A stretch of DNA of 64,000 nucleotides from Certhia americana (lineage: Eukaryota > Chordata > Aves > Passeriformes > Certhiidae), in the NCBI GenBank assembly GCA_018697195.1, contig CM031857.1, positions 53,773,982 through 53,837,981 of the forward strand. The letters run 5' to 3'. The number at the start of each line of letters is the position of its first letter. Positions within the stretch are counted from its first letter, which is position 1. Below the pieces are notes generated by a model that saw nothing but the letters and a program-made list of their open reading frames with translations, made no database searches and had not been told where the DNA came from. The position numbers were made by a program, and so were the translations under genes. Shown here in pieces: positions 1 through 11,545 of this stretch.

Positions 1-1760
1 AAATCTACGTTGAGGCACAGCCCCCAGAGGTGACACAGTAGCGGCAAGAGCGGCAGCCCATTAAAGATCTAGGTGAGTGACGAGAATGAGGAAAAAAACC
101 CTTCAGGGATAGTAGTAACCATGGGTCGGGAGTACATGAGACTGAGAGCCCCACCCCCCCCCAGAACGGGAAGGTGAAGAGGGAGGAAGGGCTAGTCTGC
201 TCAGAAGCAGCGAGCGGTAAGGTGAACAAGATAGCCTAACGAGCTCAGTACGATATGGAACAAATACAAACAGCCTCCGACATGGATTAGGGTTGTAGAA
301 TGGCAACCAGTACACAGGGACTGCGGTGAGCAAAAGTAATTAGCGCGTGATGGCGACGTCCCTAAATTGAGAATACAGCGTGGAAGAAGGATAATGAGAC
401 ATGCGGAAGAAAGGGAGGGCAAGAGAGTAACTCACAGAAATCGAACATAGTAATTCAACCGAGTAGAGACGAATAAGAGAAGTGGTAGGGGGAGAGAGGA
501 TGACGAGGAAACAGCAACGGGACAGGGATTAGCGCCGGCAGATACAAAAAAAGGCGAAAGCACGCAGGATGAGATCGGATCGGTCTTATGGTGATCGAGT
601 AAGAGAGGGAAAATGTGCTTAAGGGCAGGAAGGAGTGGGAAAGAAGAAATGAGAAGAGAAAAGATATAGGAAGGCATCTGTGGGCAAAGGAAGACAGTCA
701 CTCGGCGGAGGGGACCAGTCACTCGTATCTTTATAACCAGAATCTGTGGCACGGGGCGGGGGACGCAAGCCAAGGGGAGATGAGAAAGGGAAATCACACG
801 ATAGCTCTTTCCACAACGTTATGCAATGGTAGGGGACAAAGACTAGAGTAAAAGTGCCATTTCGACGAAACCGTGATGTTGGAACAATTGGAGGGATGAG
901 GCCATGAGGAATTCATGGAGGAATCCAGAGTGGAGTAGTAGCAAAAAGGGTTTGAACTAATGGCAAAGAAAATAGAAATCGATTGTTGAAGATAAGAAGT
1001 GCATGTTGTAAGATCTGTGACGTTACAGAAAAGGGACAACTTGTATTAGAAACGGCACGGAAGACGATTTTTTGCTGCCAACGATTTCGGGGAGGTAGGA
1101 AGAACAATTTTCCAGCAGTAATAAAAGAATGGATCCGGGCAACGCAGAAACCTACCAAGGCTTGTGCAGATAAGAAAATGATTAGCTGGTCGGGCGGCGT
1201 AATCGATCCCTTAAGGCCGTCAAATTTGGTCGAGGCTGTATGATGTCAGGCAGGGAAAGGATGAGACCCACGTCCGAATTTCTGGATAGGTCAGGGCAGC
1301 AATGAGACAATACACACCCCTGGACCCAGCAACGAGGAAGGGATAACGAATTTGTTAGGGTTAAGATGGGACAGAGTAACACAGCATCCAAGAAAGAAAA
1401 TACAAAAAGCTCGAGCACCGGGCACATAAAAACCTAGAGACACTGCCTGGAATGAGGCGTTGGAAAAAGGAACATAATTAGAGAAGGTTGAGGAGAAGAA
1501 AAAGGGAGTGAAGTAGAGGATAGCTGATGTTAGTGGCTGTAGCAGTTGGTCAGCTAGGAAGACAGGCTACTCGGAACCTGGCAACCAGGGGAAGAGGCTG
1601 GGACACAACCCAGAAGTGGAAGGGGAAGGAAAGGGTCCAGCCCACTCAAATGGAGTAGGGCTAGAATCATGTGAGTACTGCCTGAGAGGGAGGGACACTG
1701 GGAAGCGAGAATGCCCCAGCTAAGGGAAAAGGCTAATGGCCACCAGCTACTACCACACGT
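1..1760 (+). pseudogene. gag region of a class I (gammaretrovirus-like) endogenous retrovirus
   Basis: Gag is the structural polyprotein of the virus core. The clearest support is a nucleocapsid zinc knuckle at 1670-1717: it starts C-E-Y-C, and the remaining G-H-W and K-R-E-C-P of a single gamma-type CCHC knuckle appear once one extra base near 1702 is ignored. Upstream, matrix and capsid cannot be aligned by eye because no frame stays open. A possible leader splice donor (AG|GTGAGT) lies near 71-77, and an ATG-GG start like that of gamma-type Gag lies at 120, but neither is proven. The sequence is purine-rich on this strand and rich in CpG. No 5' LTR is visible, so the element runs off the left edge. 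The family call rests on the knuckle and on the adjoining pol. Confidence 0.6.
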
Positions 1761-4700
1761 CAGGATAGAGAATGAGGGGCGTACCCGGGGGTCCAGTACC
1801 CTAGAAGGACCCCCATTGGTTTGAAATTAGAGCTAGGGGAGGGTTTTAGTGTTAACAAAGGGAAGTAGACTTTTTGATGATACCTACGGGATGCAAACCC
1901 CTTTTCGGTTGTTAAATCAGAATTTGTACCAAAAGCGAATGAATTTGGCAAGTTGTGGGAGCAATCAGGAGCAACCAGGAAAAAGGCTTACTTTTTGACA
2001 ACCATTAATAATACAAGAGGTGGAAGCAAATGAGGAATTCATCAGTTCCTGTATTTAACCAAATTCACCAAAGCCCTTAGGGAGAGCCTATTGGAGGCCT
2101 TTGGGTGGCGAATAAAGTTTAATAAAGACAATTGGGTTCTGAGGTAAATGAAGAACAACTGATACAGCTTTAAGCCCTGACGATGCAGTTGTGTGGAGCT
2201 AAAATCCTGCCGAGCCACAATTCCGAGCGAAGCCTGAGCACGACGTAGACCATAGTGTGGGATAAGATATCACCTAGAAAATCAAAACAAGACAGCAGAC
2301 GATGTCGTTGAACTAAAGCTGGACACAAACCGTGTGAAAAGAAACAATACCCTTTGGGATAGAAGACAAGAAAGGGATAGCCCATAATCAGGAGGTTTAT
2401 GGAATGGGAGGTTATTGGTAAGAAGCGAATCAGATTTAATACACCAATCTGCCATCAAGAAACCCTAGGAAACTTATAGGTTAGTTCAGGATTTGAGAGC
2501 AGTAAATGAACTAACTAAGGGGCATTGCATCGGGTAGGTGCTAACATACACAGCTTTTGCACTCAGAATTGTGACGGAGAATTGGCCGGTTCCGTATTAG
2601 ATCTAAAGGGACGGTTATTTTGCCTTCCCTTAGCCTCCAGAGAGCCAAAAAGATTTTAGCCTTTGAGTGGGAATCGTAGATAGTGGAAGTAAAGACCCAA
2701 CTCACCTGGACCGTATTGCACAAGGCTGGTTTGACAATTCCCCTTACGGTTTTTGGGGAATCTATGTAGCAAGGAATTAGACACAGGGGAAAGGTCCGGG
2801 GGATTAGGATGGCCACACTTCGCAGTACGGACGAAGTCCCCTAATAGCAACAGGAAAAAAGGAGGGAAGAATGCATGCAATGGAAGAGTTTCACTGCGGA
2901 ATTTCTGGGCTTAAGTGGAGATCGAGTCTCTCAACAGAGAAGCAAAGCTGGTACAAAACAAGTGGTGTAACTGGATACGACACGTTCCAGGGACAGCGAT
3001 CCCAGGGAGCAGTAGGAAAGAAGCCATTGTCAGATGCCTCAACAGAGACGGTGAGAGATCCTAGCGAGCCTTTGGGCCGGATGACAGGTTGGTGTCGGCT
3101 ATGGATATACCAGTCGGGATACTACGCCAAAACCAACGTATTGCATGTACGTTGAAGGAGGCTGAAGAAAATCCTAGTTTGGACTCCAGCAAGGCAGAAG
3201 AAGCCGGAAGTTGGACGCTAATGGCGCGCACAGCCTTAGGTCTCCCCGAGTGTAATCAAACCTTTGGCTGTTCTCCCCATGACGACAAGGGAGGCCTTAG
3301 GAGTCTAGGCAGAGAGGGGGACCACACAAACGGGCTGTGGCTACTTCCTAAGCGATGGATGAAGTAGCTAAAGGATGGCCAGGCTGTCTGAGCGGCGGGT
3401 GATCTCGGCCCCGCTAGTAATATTAACATAGAAGAGGCCAGAAGTTCACAGTTGGGCCAAAAGGTGACTGTGCTAGATTCCCACCACCGGTGGAGTGTGC
3501 TGGAAACAGAAAGGCAACACATAGGTTTCACCTGATCCTAAAATCCAGGCCATGCTAGATTGAATTCAGATGGCGTAAACCATTCAGGGGAATAAACATT
3601 GTGAACCCAGGCCATTTGCTTAGAAGGGGGGCCGGGAGAACCATGAACACACTGACTGGAACCAGGGAAGCAGTCTACTCAGGTCGCGTCCGGACCTAAA
3701 CGAAAGAGCCTGGTCGAGATGCGAGACAAACTGGTGCTAGAATGGCAGCCAGTTTCGTTGTTGATAAGCAAGGAGTCAGAAAATGGCGTAGGCAGTCATA
3801 CTACAGAAATGGGAATTGACGTCGAAACCTTGCTGCAAGGAAAATTTAGCTACTCAGAAAAGGCGAACTATAGCCTCTGACTCGAGCTATGAATTGGCAG
3901 AGGATAAGAACATGCAACTTCATATTGGACACGACTCTAATATGTCCTTGGTGTACATGCTCATGGGGACATCTGGAAAGAACGGGGACTGTTGACTACA
4001 CAAAGAAAGAAGTCAAACATGCCGAGGAGGAGTTCTGCAGTTGTTAGAGGCGTGTCCAGACTCCCAGCTCAAGTGGCCCAGATAGTGCATTGTAAGGGGA
4101 TCATCTCGAAAAGGCTTAACACTATTCCAGAATAGGAAAAGAAAGGGAGATACAGACGGCACATTGCTGGGCACAAGGTCTAGGGAAGTGGGATTACCGG
4201 CCTAGACAGGAGGATCCTAGAGCAAATATCAGCCAGATTACAAGAATCAGACATAGATGATTCCAAAGAAAAAGGGCAAAAATAATTCAAAAAAGGGTTG
4301 GGAGTCAATTGACACGGACAGTGTTAGACCAGGAAAAATGTGCTGTGGCAGTTGGTAAAAGCAGAACAGGAGAGTAAGCCCTGGACAGGGTTTGGATCCG
4401 CTTTACCATATGGAAAACCAAGGAATGAACGGACGAAATCATTTATAATATAAAGCAGGAACATCTCCAGTGCGACACGTGTGCCTGAAAAATAACCGAA
4501 TCGGGAACCAAGATACACCAAGGAGCATACGGCCGAGGGTAAATTCCCAGTGTGAAGGTTGGCAAATTGATTCTCTGAGCTCCAAGAAAGGGGGGGGTTT
4601 CGATATTTGTCGGTATAACTGATTACATTTTTGGGTGGCGAAAGATTCCCTTGCAGGGGGGTGAACAAACAAGGGGAACAAGGTAAGTAACCCAACATAC

Positions 4701-5340
4701 TGTTGAATGAAAGACATTCCCGGTTTGGGGTGGACCGAAAGGACTTCCTTCGCGTAGGGGTACACCCTTCTGTGCGAAAGTGGTGGAGAGCAATAAGCCA
4801 ACGCATTACAAGATCAATAGGGCAATACTACGCGTTATCAACTAAGCGAAACACGGGACAAGTAGAAAAATAAAATCATTTTATTAAGCAGCAAAATTGC
4901 CAAAATATGCCAAGAGACTAATTGGCAATGGTATACAAGCCTGGCCTATGCTCTGCTGAGGTGATGTCAAACCAAGTCAAATGAGAAGCTAAAGCCTCAT
5001 TCGAAATCTGTATGGTAGGACGTATGCCAGCACTGTTAGTATATGGGGATGCCATAGACCAAATCGGTAACCAGACATTTATGATTATGGAATTACAATG
5101 AGGGGGGAGAACACCATTGGCTAAGAGTTACCGGGTTGAGTCGCAGCACCAACCTAAACAATCCTGTTGTAAATGCATCCGTTTTTTAATCCCCGGTGAT
5201 GGGTGTAGTTAAGAACTTTTTATCGGAAAACCCCTACAAGACGAAGTGGGAGGATCCTTTCCAAGTGCTGTGATACCTCACCGCGGTACGATTAAGGAGC
5301 CGACCTACGTGGATCATTACCTCGGGCGTTCAAATGACAG
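1760..5340 (+). pseudogene. pro-pol region of the class I endogenous retrovirus, frame broken throughout
   Basis: Pol encodes protease, reverse transcriptase, RNase H and integrase. In order I can read: an RT palm segment at about 2425-2515 containing VQDLRAVNELTK in one frame; the VLDLK block near 2597-2612; FEWES and QLTWT near 2662-2712; the broken YVDD-equivalent near 2817-2850; a connection-domain block near 3215-3560 with ALGLPECNQ and a following GWP; an RNase H C-terminal block near 3930-4110; and the integrase C-terminal KWEDPFQVL near 5240-5270. Order and spacing match gammaretroviral pol. The frame changes every 10-40 bases while conserved residues survive on either side, so most lesions are single-base indels. 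Protease active site and integrase HHCC and catalytic triad were not resolved. It cannot encode protein as given. Confidence 0.8.
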
Positions 5341-7340
5341 ATTCCCGAAAGATAAAAAAACAAGCGGAACAGGACATCATGACTTGGACTGACCTCAGGC
5401 CTTTCAAAACCGGATCAGTTGGATCCTCGATAAAGATATGGTTTCTGCCCCAGGACTCGGCACCCAATAGACATGGTCTCAAGCCGACCGTGTATCCACC
5501 CCGGATGGGAGAAGAGGCGACTAGGGACCACTTCGGGTATAGGCCTAGAACAATCAGCCATACTGCAAGTCACACGATGGGAATCAATCGTATGGTTAGA
5601 ACACAAGTGAGACAAAAATCAAATGGCTGTCGAGAGCGAAGCTCAGTGAAGGAAAAAACAAGGCCGCGAGTATTACCTTGAACTGAGGGAAGCCAGCATC
5701 GAACATAACCTAATACCTTTAGTCCCAGTGAAAAGGGGCAAAAACCCCCTATTTGGAGGCAGGGCAAAAGGGCTCAAGTAAATGTCGGTTGGAAATAGTG
5801 AGTTCCGGGAAGATCACACCCGGTCCAGCCCCACAACCCAGGAGTAATTAATAGAAAAGATTTGGCTTGAGTGAACTGCGTCTCAAAACAACCCCTTGAC
5901 CCGTCACCCTCTTCGTCGTTCGGGCGAGATCGTGACAGTGGTGGGGGTCCCGCGGGGAATAACGGGAAGGCACGTGTGTGACCAATAACCTGGAAACACC
6001 AAATGGGAGAAGTCTAGCTGGCGGGGGTCCTGGTGGCGAGGTAAGGTTGCTGATAAAGTGGCCCTAGCGGAAAGAAAGCGTGACTCACTTATAGCCAACT
6101 AGACTATGCCCCAAGAAACCACTCCGCAGGCAAGCAACCGTCAGTGCATCAAATTGAACTGTATAGGGCTCTATGACAATCATTTGTGATAAGGAAATAT
6201 AAGAAACCCGAATAACTTATATTGGGACACCACTTATTGCCCTGAAAAGGTGACCGAGATGAAATTACATGCCGATGGTTAGCATTGCAGTATAAGCGTG
6301 GCAGGGACATTTGTACAGCAAGCCTTAAGGGGATGGAATGCATAGCTAGCAATAGGTCCATCACGAGTAAGGATCAATAGGCGGCGCAAAGATGATATAA
6401 GTGGATGGTGGTAACTGGATTGGATATGAATGCAGACGAAGTAATACGAACGGCTATGGCAGGTAGACAATTCAGAGAAGATAAAGATGTACTCATTCGA
6501 AAAAGCCAGCTAGAAAAAAGTGGGACAGCAATCTATGGTGGGTATCTTCACAGGGATTCTCCCACACAGCTAACAGGTTTTTGAATTACATCGTGCAACC
6601 ACTGGAGGGGTTATGGTAATTGTAGCCCTGTTAGTAATTAACTTCAAAATATTTGTATGTGGTGTGTAGTTAAGGCTTCATAATGCACAGGGGCCCAAAT
6701 GGTTTGGGTTATTGGTACGAGAGAATCAGTCGCGTTCTGGATAGAGCCTTGACGAAAGACATTCGTAAGTTATAGAAAAAGGCGGGTGGGGACATGAAGC
6801 CATGTCCAATAGATAGGCTTTCAAGAAAATAATGGTGCTGTGATTAGAAACAGTAGAAATGTGAAGATTTTGGAGAAAGTAGTATTTAGGAGGAAACTAC
6901 ACCGGAGAAATCAATTGGTTAGGACTGGAAACCAAGGAAGGGAGGAAGACTAAGGCTGAAAACACCGCGGACAAACAAAAACATACTTCGAGCCAAACGC
7001 TAAGCATTGTAAGCAATGTCAGGTGACCTAAGGAGCTGGCAAGCTCGGCACTTAGCCACTCCCCCGGGCAATGGCCCCACCTTGCCCCCCCCCCTCCCCC
7101 CCCTCCCTACCCAGAGGGAGACGTTAACCGTTTTGAAAGAGGAGACCTCGGAGACCACCGCCAGATGACAGGTCGACTGGAAATACCCCCCGAGAAGATC
7201 CTCAAACAGAGTAAAGAAAAGTTCCCGCCCCAGCTACGCATACGGCAGACACGATGATATGCAATGAATCCAAACCTAAAACTGTGTATAAAGGCCAACT
7301 GCTTTGCTGTAAAGACTTGGAAAAATCCTTTAGAGATTAT
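5340..7340 (+). pseudogene. presumed env region of the class I endogenous retrovirus
   Basis: This stretch follows the integrase end and has the same purine-rich, CpG-rich, frame-broken character as the pol region, so it is where env should be. I could not find a clear surface/transmembrane cleavage site, CWLC motif, immunosuppressive segment or CX6CC motif. One frame at 5334-5681 stays open for 115 codons but resembles nothing I recognise. The assignment is positional only. Confidence 0.35.
7084..7110. repeat. C-rich homopolymer-like tract
   Basis: Two runs of eight to ten C interrupted by single T bases. Such tracts are prone to length error in long-read consensus, and this one lies inside the stretch suspected of poor polishing. 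Confidence 0.8.
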
Positions 7341-7987
7341 CCCCAGCGCGGGGGGAAAAAACTGCTGACTAAAAGACTCTGTCGCTATCTGACTTAAACT
7401 GAGTCTCTTGACACAGTTATTATAATCGCCTATTGGACAGGCAAAAACTTCCGGCCATCAAGGGTGCACAATCGATAAAATGGATATTGCAGAGGTAAGA
7501 CCTAAAAAGGGAAGGTGTATGGCTGAAGAGGGCATTTGGCCAGAAAAAAGTCTAGACAAATTATACTATAACAAACAGTCAGTAAAAGTGATTACAAACT
7601 GTAAAGACATCAAAATACATTGGCGAAATAATTAATTTGCAAAGCCAATATATAATAGCAAAAGCCCACAACACTACAATAGTTATCTGACCAATTAACC
7701 AAGGTCTAATGCTCAGCAAGCCCAACCTCTGGAGGCCTCCATGACAGACCCTCATGAGACTGTAGACATAGGGCGTACCCAAGCAGCCTGCTAGGCACCT
7801 GAAGGCGGGATGTGGTGGTAACACATGAGAACATGTGCAACGTCATTATTTGGGAAGTAATGCAACTGCAACAGTATAAAGGACTACTTGCTAAAGAATT
7901 GTGTGAGCTTCTTGCGTGATGCCATGCCCCCAGTGCTGTTCCTTTTGCTTTATTGATCTGTCCCTTATTATCACTTATTAAACTATT
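7341..7987. other. unresolved 3' end of the class I retrovirus, possible LTR
   Basis: A purine run at about 7349-7360 (six G then six A) looks like a polypurine tract and would place a 3' LTR just after it. A TATA-like GTATAAAGG at about 7874 and ATTAAA-type signals near 7975 are LTR-compatible. No matching terminal inverted repeats or target duplication were found, and the 5' LTR is outside the window, so the boundary is not set. The dense CpG and indel character fades at about 7.5-7.6 kb. Confidence 0.3.
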
Positions 7988-8215
7988 AAAATTTGGAGGA
8001 GTGGACTCCGTTTCTCATACAGGCCAGGGTGCCATTGGCCTTCTTGGCCACCTGGGCACACTTATGTCCAGCGGCTGTCAACCAGCACACCCAGGTTCCC
8101 TTTCTGCCAGACATCTTTCCAGACACTCCCCTCCCAGCCTGTAGCACTGCCTGGGGTTGCTGTGACCCAAGTGCAGGACCTGGCACTTGGTCTGGTTGAA
8201 CCTCCCCCAGTGAGT
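7988..8215 (-). mobile_element. CR1 LINE fragment (end of reverse transcriptase ORF)
   Basis: Read on the minus strand the segment encodes the typical tail of the CR1 ORF2 protein: [12 protein letters not shown], then CAQVAKKANGTLACMRNG, with interruptions. CR1 is the dominant bird LINE. The copy is truncated at both ends; its left end abuts the retroviral debris, so the virus may have inserted into or beside it. Confidence 0.85.
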
Positions 8216-9044
8216 TCACCAGCCACATTAACAAACATATTCTGGCTCATCAGGAGGCCACCCCAAACACAACATGGAGCTTTTAATATCAGTTCCCTTT
8301 ACCAGGTAGATCAGCTTTGGCTTTTTAGCACTCCTGGCATCATTCCAGCTGGTTTCCCAAATACCTTTGCACCTGCCCAAATGCAGCACATCAGAGCTAA
8401 GATCAAGCCCTGTGTCCAGGCTTGGAATTAGATTATATCTATTAGCCAAATTCTAATTCAAATAATTCTAATTCCTAGGTCTATTACCTAGATGATACTC
8501 AAATGAGTCAATATGATTCAAGCACCCACAGGTGCATAAATCTTAAACTAGTAAAATCTTCCTAACAGAAGTCTGTTCTTCAACACAGGAAAAAAATCCT
8601 CGGTGGAGGAAAATCAAACCCAAAACCCTTGTGAGCTCTTCCTCCAAACTGTTGCACCATCACGATGTATAGTTCTGTGAAATACAAAGAGCTGGAAATT
8701 ACTGCTCAGTGATTTTTTGGGGGGAAAAAAAAAATCAGTTAATATGCTCCAGTCCAGTTTCTTTTATACTTACACTGGAAGTGATCTTGAGCTGTCCTTG
8801 CGTTTGTATGCTTATCTTGGGCGCTACCATTTATTTCCATGGAGCCCTTTTATGTCCTCACATGCCTACTGTCCCTCCATAGGGACCGTCTTGCTTACTG
8901 TAGGAGCTGTGATTCACATCTCAATGCAACTAATTCCCATCATCCACTCTTCATTTATGATGCCCCCACAGGCTGATTGAGAAGTCCCAAATGTCCCACC
9001 ATTCTGTTACTATGGGGTTAAACGTTTCTGAAAAAGTTTTTGAA
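8216..9044. other. no gene recognised
   Basis: AT-leaning unique-looking sequence. Open frames of 70-87 codons exist on both strands, but none has a recognisable family, splice context or unusual composition. Confidence 0.6.
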
Positions 9045-9430
9045 ATTCATGTAGAAGTAGGCCACGAGAATGCTTGGTATTAGGGATGGGTTAGTAAGCT
9101 AAAGGTTTACGGGAATGGCTACTTGCAATCTCCAAAATACCTACCCATAATGGGAACTGGTACTTGGGGTCTCCAAGACACCCACCCAGAGATAAGATTC
9201 GTACATGTTGGTACAAGGATGAGCTAACTCTCATGAAGCAATATTGATAAAGTTAATGAAACAATAATGATAAGGTTGTTATAGTGATTATTGATGTAAC
9301 TAAAGTTGTATAACTGCTACAGCTGAAATTGTATAAATATGTGCACCTTGGACAAAGACGACAGAGCTAGATTTGGGTTGCAATACCCCTAGCTCCCACG
9401 TGCTTCAAAAAAAGCACCCGCATATAATCA
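9045..9430 (+). mobile_element. LTR-like stretch, boundaries uncertain
   Basis: An imperfect tandem duplication of about 42 bp (near 9117-9158 and 9159-9200, sharing CTCCAA and CACCCACCCA-type cores) is followed by a TATA box, TATAAATA at 9332-9339, in a context (GTATAAATATGTG) nearly identical to that of the complete LTR at 13,298-13,762. This is how retroviral U3 regions are built. I found no convincing terminal inverted repeat, poly(A) signal or target duplication, so it could be a truncated or diverged solo LTR. Confidence 0.45.
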
Positions 9431-11230
9431 AGCCATGATTATGTGTGTTCCTGAAGGCTAACAATTCCACAGGTGCTTTTGAGTACTTCACTTGGAATAT
9501 CCTCACCTGTTTTTCCATCAGTGCTTGTGCTCAGTGCTTCTACACACCATTCTGCTAAAGCACAAGGGGCTGTGCTCAGAAATATCCCCATCTGTGAGCT
9601 GTGACATGCAGAGGAATGATCAGCAGAGCTGAGAGAGCTCAGGTGAGCACTCCTGTGGTCATTACCTACAGAGGAGACTTGCAGGACACCCTCAGTAGAA
9701 GTTGTTCTAGTAATACTACAGAAGCAGGCAGAAATCACACCTTGTAAGGTGATTTTGAATAGGTCATAATCTCTGGTATGGAGGACGAAAATAAGAAGCA
9801 CCAGCCTGGTGACAGACCTGGTAAAACCAGCTAGGCAAAAAGCCCTGTCTGATACACATGCCTTCTGTGACATCTACACTCACAGTAGACTCTTTCATAG
9901 TTGCAGACCACATGGAGCAAGTAAGTGCTGCCTCTTTTGAATCACCAGGTCTGTTTTTCTGTATTAAGAAACAGGGCTTTTCCTCACCAGCCCACTATCA
10001 TTAATTCCTACCACTGATCAGGAATATATGATTATATATTATACTATATATATATATATACATATGTACCTTATTTTCTCCCCTCCTGATGCTTTAACAT
10101 TTCCATCTTCTTTTCCACATTCAAGTCAAGCATAGACACAGATGTTTTCTGCATTTGCATTTGTTTAAAAGGCTAATACCACTCCTGGGTTACCCATGGG
10201 TTTGTCATACACTTTGGCATGTCCCTGGTTGACGTTGAAAGATGTTCCCTCAAGGCACATTCCCTCTGATTAGAGACAGATTTTCAATGAAGCAAAAAGC
10301 ATCTGGGCTGAGTGTTGTCTTAAGTTAACACAGGGGCTGCAGTGACAGAGTGGCTGATCAGGGCAAGGAGTGGGTGGCTCTGACCTTCTGAAGAGGCACT
10401 GCACCAACACTGGGGTAACCCTGCTCATCTGCATTTATCCCTGAAAATGGGTGGTGAAAGCCCGCACAAACCCAGAGTGCAACGACTGGGACCAAAGTCG
10501 AGAAGAGGCTTGCTTGATGGATGTGTCAAACTCTCAAACAGAGCTGTGGGAGAGCAGATCTGAAGTTTCACTGTATGCGGAATGGTTCACAGGTCTGTAA
10601 ACTCTGTTAAAGGTCCACTTTTAACATGCTAAAACTCCTCATGCATGCCGAAACTTGAAAAATTCAAGAGCATCCTGTGCTGCAACACAACCCCATGATT
10701 TTTAAGCTTGAAGCATCCAAAACAAACTAAAAAAAATTACTTAGGGCCACAGATACCATGTTTGTCCACAGTTACACAGCACTGATCCAACCCAATTAAA
10801 ACAGAACCCCAAGCCATGTGTGCATTAGACATCCATTGCCTCTTAGCCTCAGGGCTGAGAACTGGTTCCTGTGTCTCACTCATTTTCCAGTATAGACTTG
10901 GACATAAGCAGGCCAAGGCCTTAATTTGTTCCAACCATTTCTCTGAAACCCCCCACAGGAGCAGGGTGACATGGTGAGCACTGAGGCATACAGACTTGGA
11001 ATCTGGGATACGAACCATGCAATTAATCCATGAATAGTGGGTAGTTCTTCCAAGACTTATTTAGCAAGGAACAAAGAAAGGTGCAGGTCCAAGACTCTCA
11101 TGTTTACCTTCACCAGCCACGGTAATTTGAATTCAAGCCAACCACATTATTCCATAAATGACAGCCTGAGTGAGCCTTTTTTTTAGCTTCCATGCTAATC
11201 ATCTGGCTGTATGGCAGTGATCTCCCTGTG
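9431..11230. other. no gene recognised; short (AT)n run inside
   Basis: Intergenic sequence downstream of SETDB2 on its strand. A dinucleotide TA run lies at about 10,045-10,060. A 144-codon minus-strand frame at 9439-9873 and a 93-codon one at 10,737-11,018 show no family resemblance or splice support, so I do not call them genes. Confidence 0.55.
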
Positions 11231-11236
11231 AGCTGG
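11231..11236 (+). repeat. target-site duplication, left copy (AGCTGG)
   Basis: AGCTGG immediately precedes the TG that opens the retroviral element and is repeated exactly after its terminal CA at 13,763-13,768. Six bases is the usual duplication length for alpha- and betaretrovirus-type integrases. Confidence 0.9.
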
Positions 11237-11277
11237 TGTGGAGAGTTTGTTAGAGGAATGGCTGTGCAGCAAGGGAC
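11237..11277 (+). repeat. 41-bp remnant of the 5' LTR
   Basis: These 41 bases are identical to the first 41 bases of the 3' LTR (13,298-13,338). Identity stops abruptly on both sides: flanking host DNA to the left, dUTPase coding sequence to the right. The stub is all that remains of the 5' LTR after an internal deletion. Confidence 0.92.
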
Positions 11278-11545
11278 GAAAAATTATGATTATGATTTAT
11301 ACCCCATATCCTCCGGTTAAAATAACAAAAGGTCAGCGATTAGCTCAACTGCTGCCACTGCCCCAAATGACAAAAGGGCTGATGCCCTTGAAACAAGAAC
11401 CAAGAGCACAAGGTGGCTTTGGATCAACAGGGGGTCTGACTTTGCTTACCACTGATTTATCAACACAACCCAAAAGACCATGTCAGCTACGTTATCAGGA
11501 TCACAGTATTACCGTGTTAGGATTGCTGGACACAGGGGCTGACAC
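11278..11545 (+). pseudogene. retroviral dUTPase C-terminus and start of protease
   Basis: In frame 3 the segment reads YTPYPPVKITKGQRLAQLL, matching the fourth conserved dUTPase motif, then GGFGSTG, the glycine-rich fifth motif that closes over the nucleotide, then GLLDTGAD, the aspartic protease active site with its flap partner lost. A dUTPase fused in the protease frame is typical of betaretrovirus-type elements. dUTPase motifs 1-3 and most of the protease are deleted. The frame runs on from the LTR stub, whose 41 bp supply an incidental start codon at 11,238. Confidence 0.85.

Noticed and set aside
4324..4806. 160-codon open frame on the minus strand inside the class I retrovirus
   Set aside because: It is antisense to the pol region and to the conserved motifs on the + strand; an accident of the purine-rich composition.
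9439..9873. 144-codon open frame on the minus strand
   Set aside because: No recognisable family, no neighbouring exon pattern, ordinary composition; frames this long occur by chance in 64 kb.
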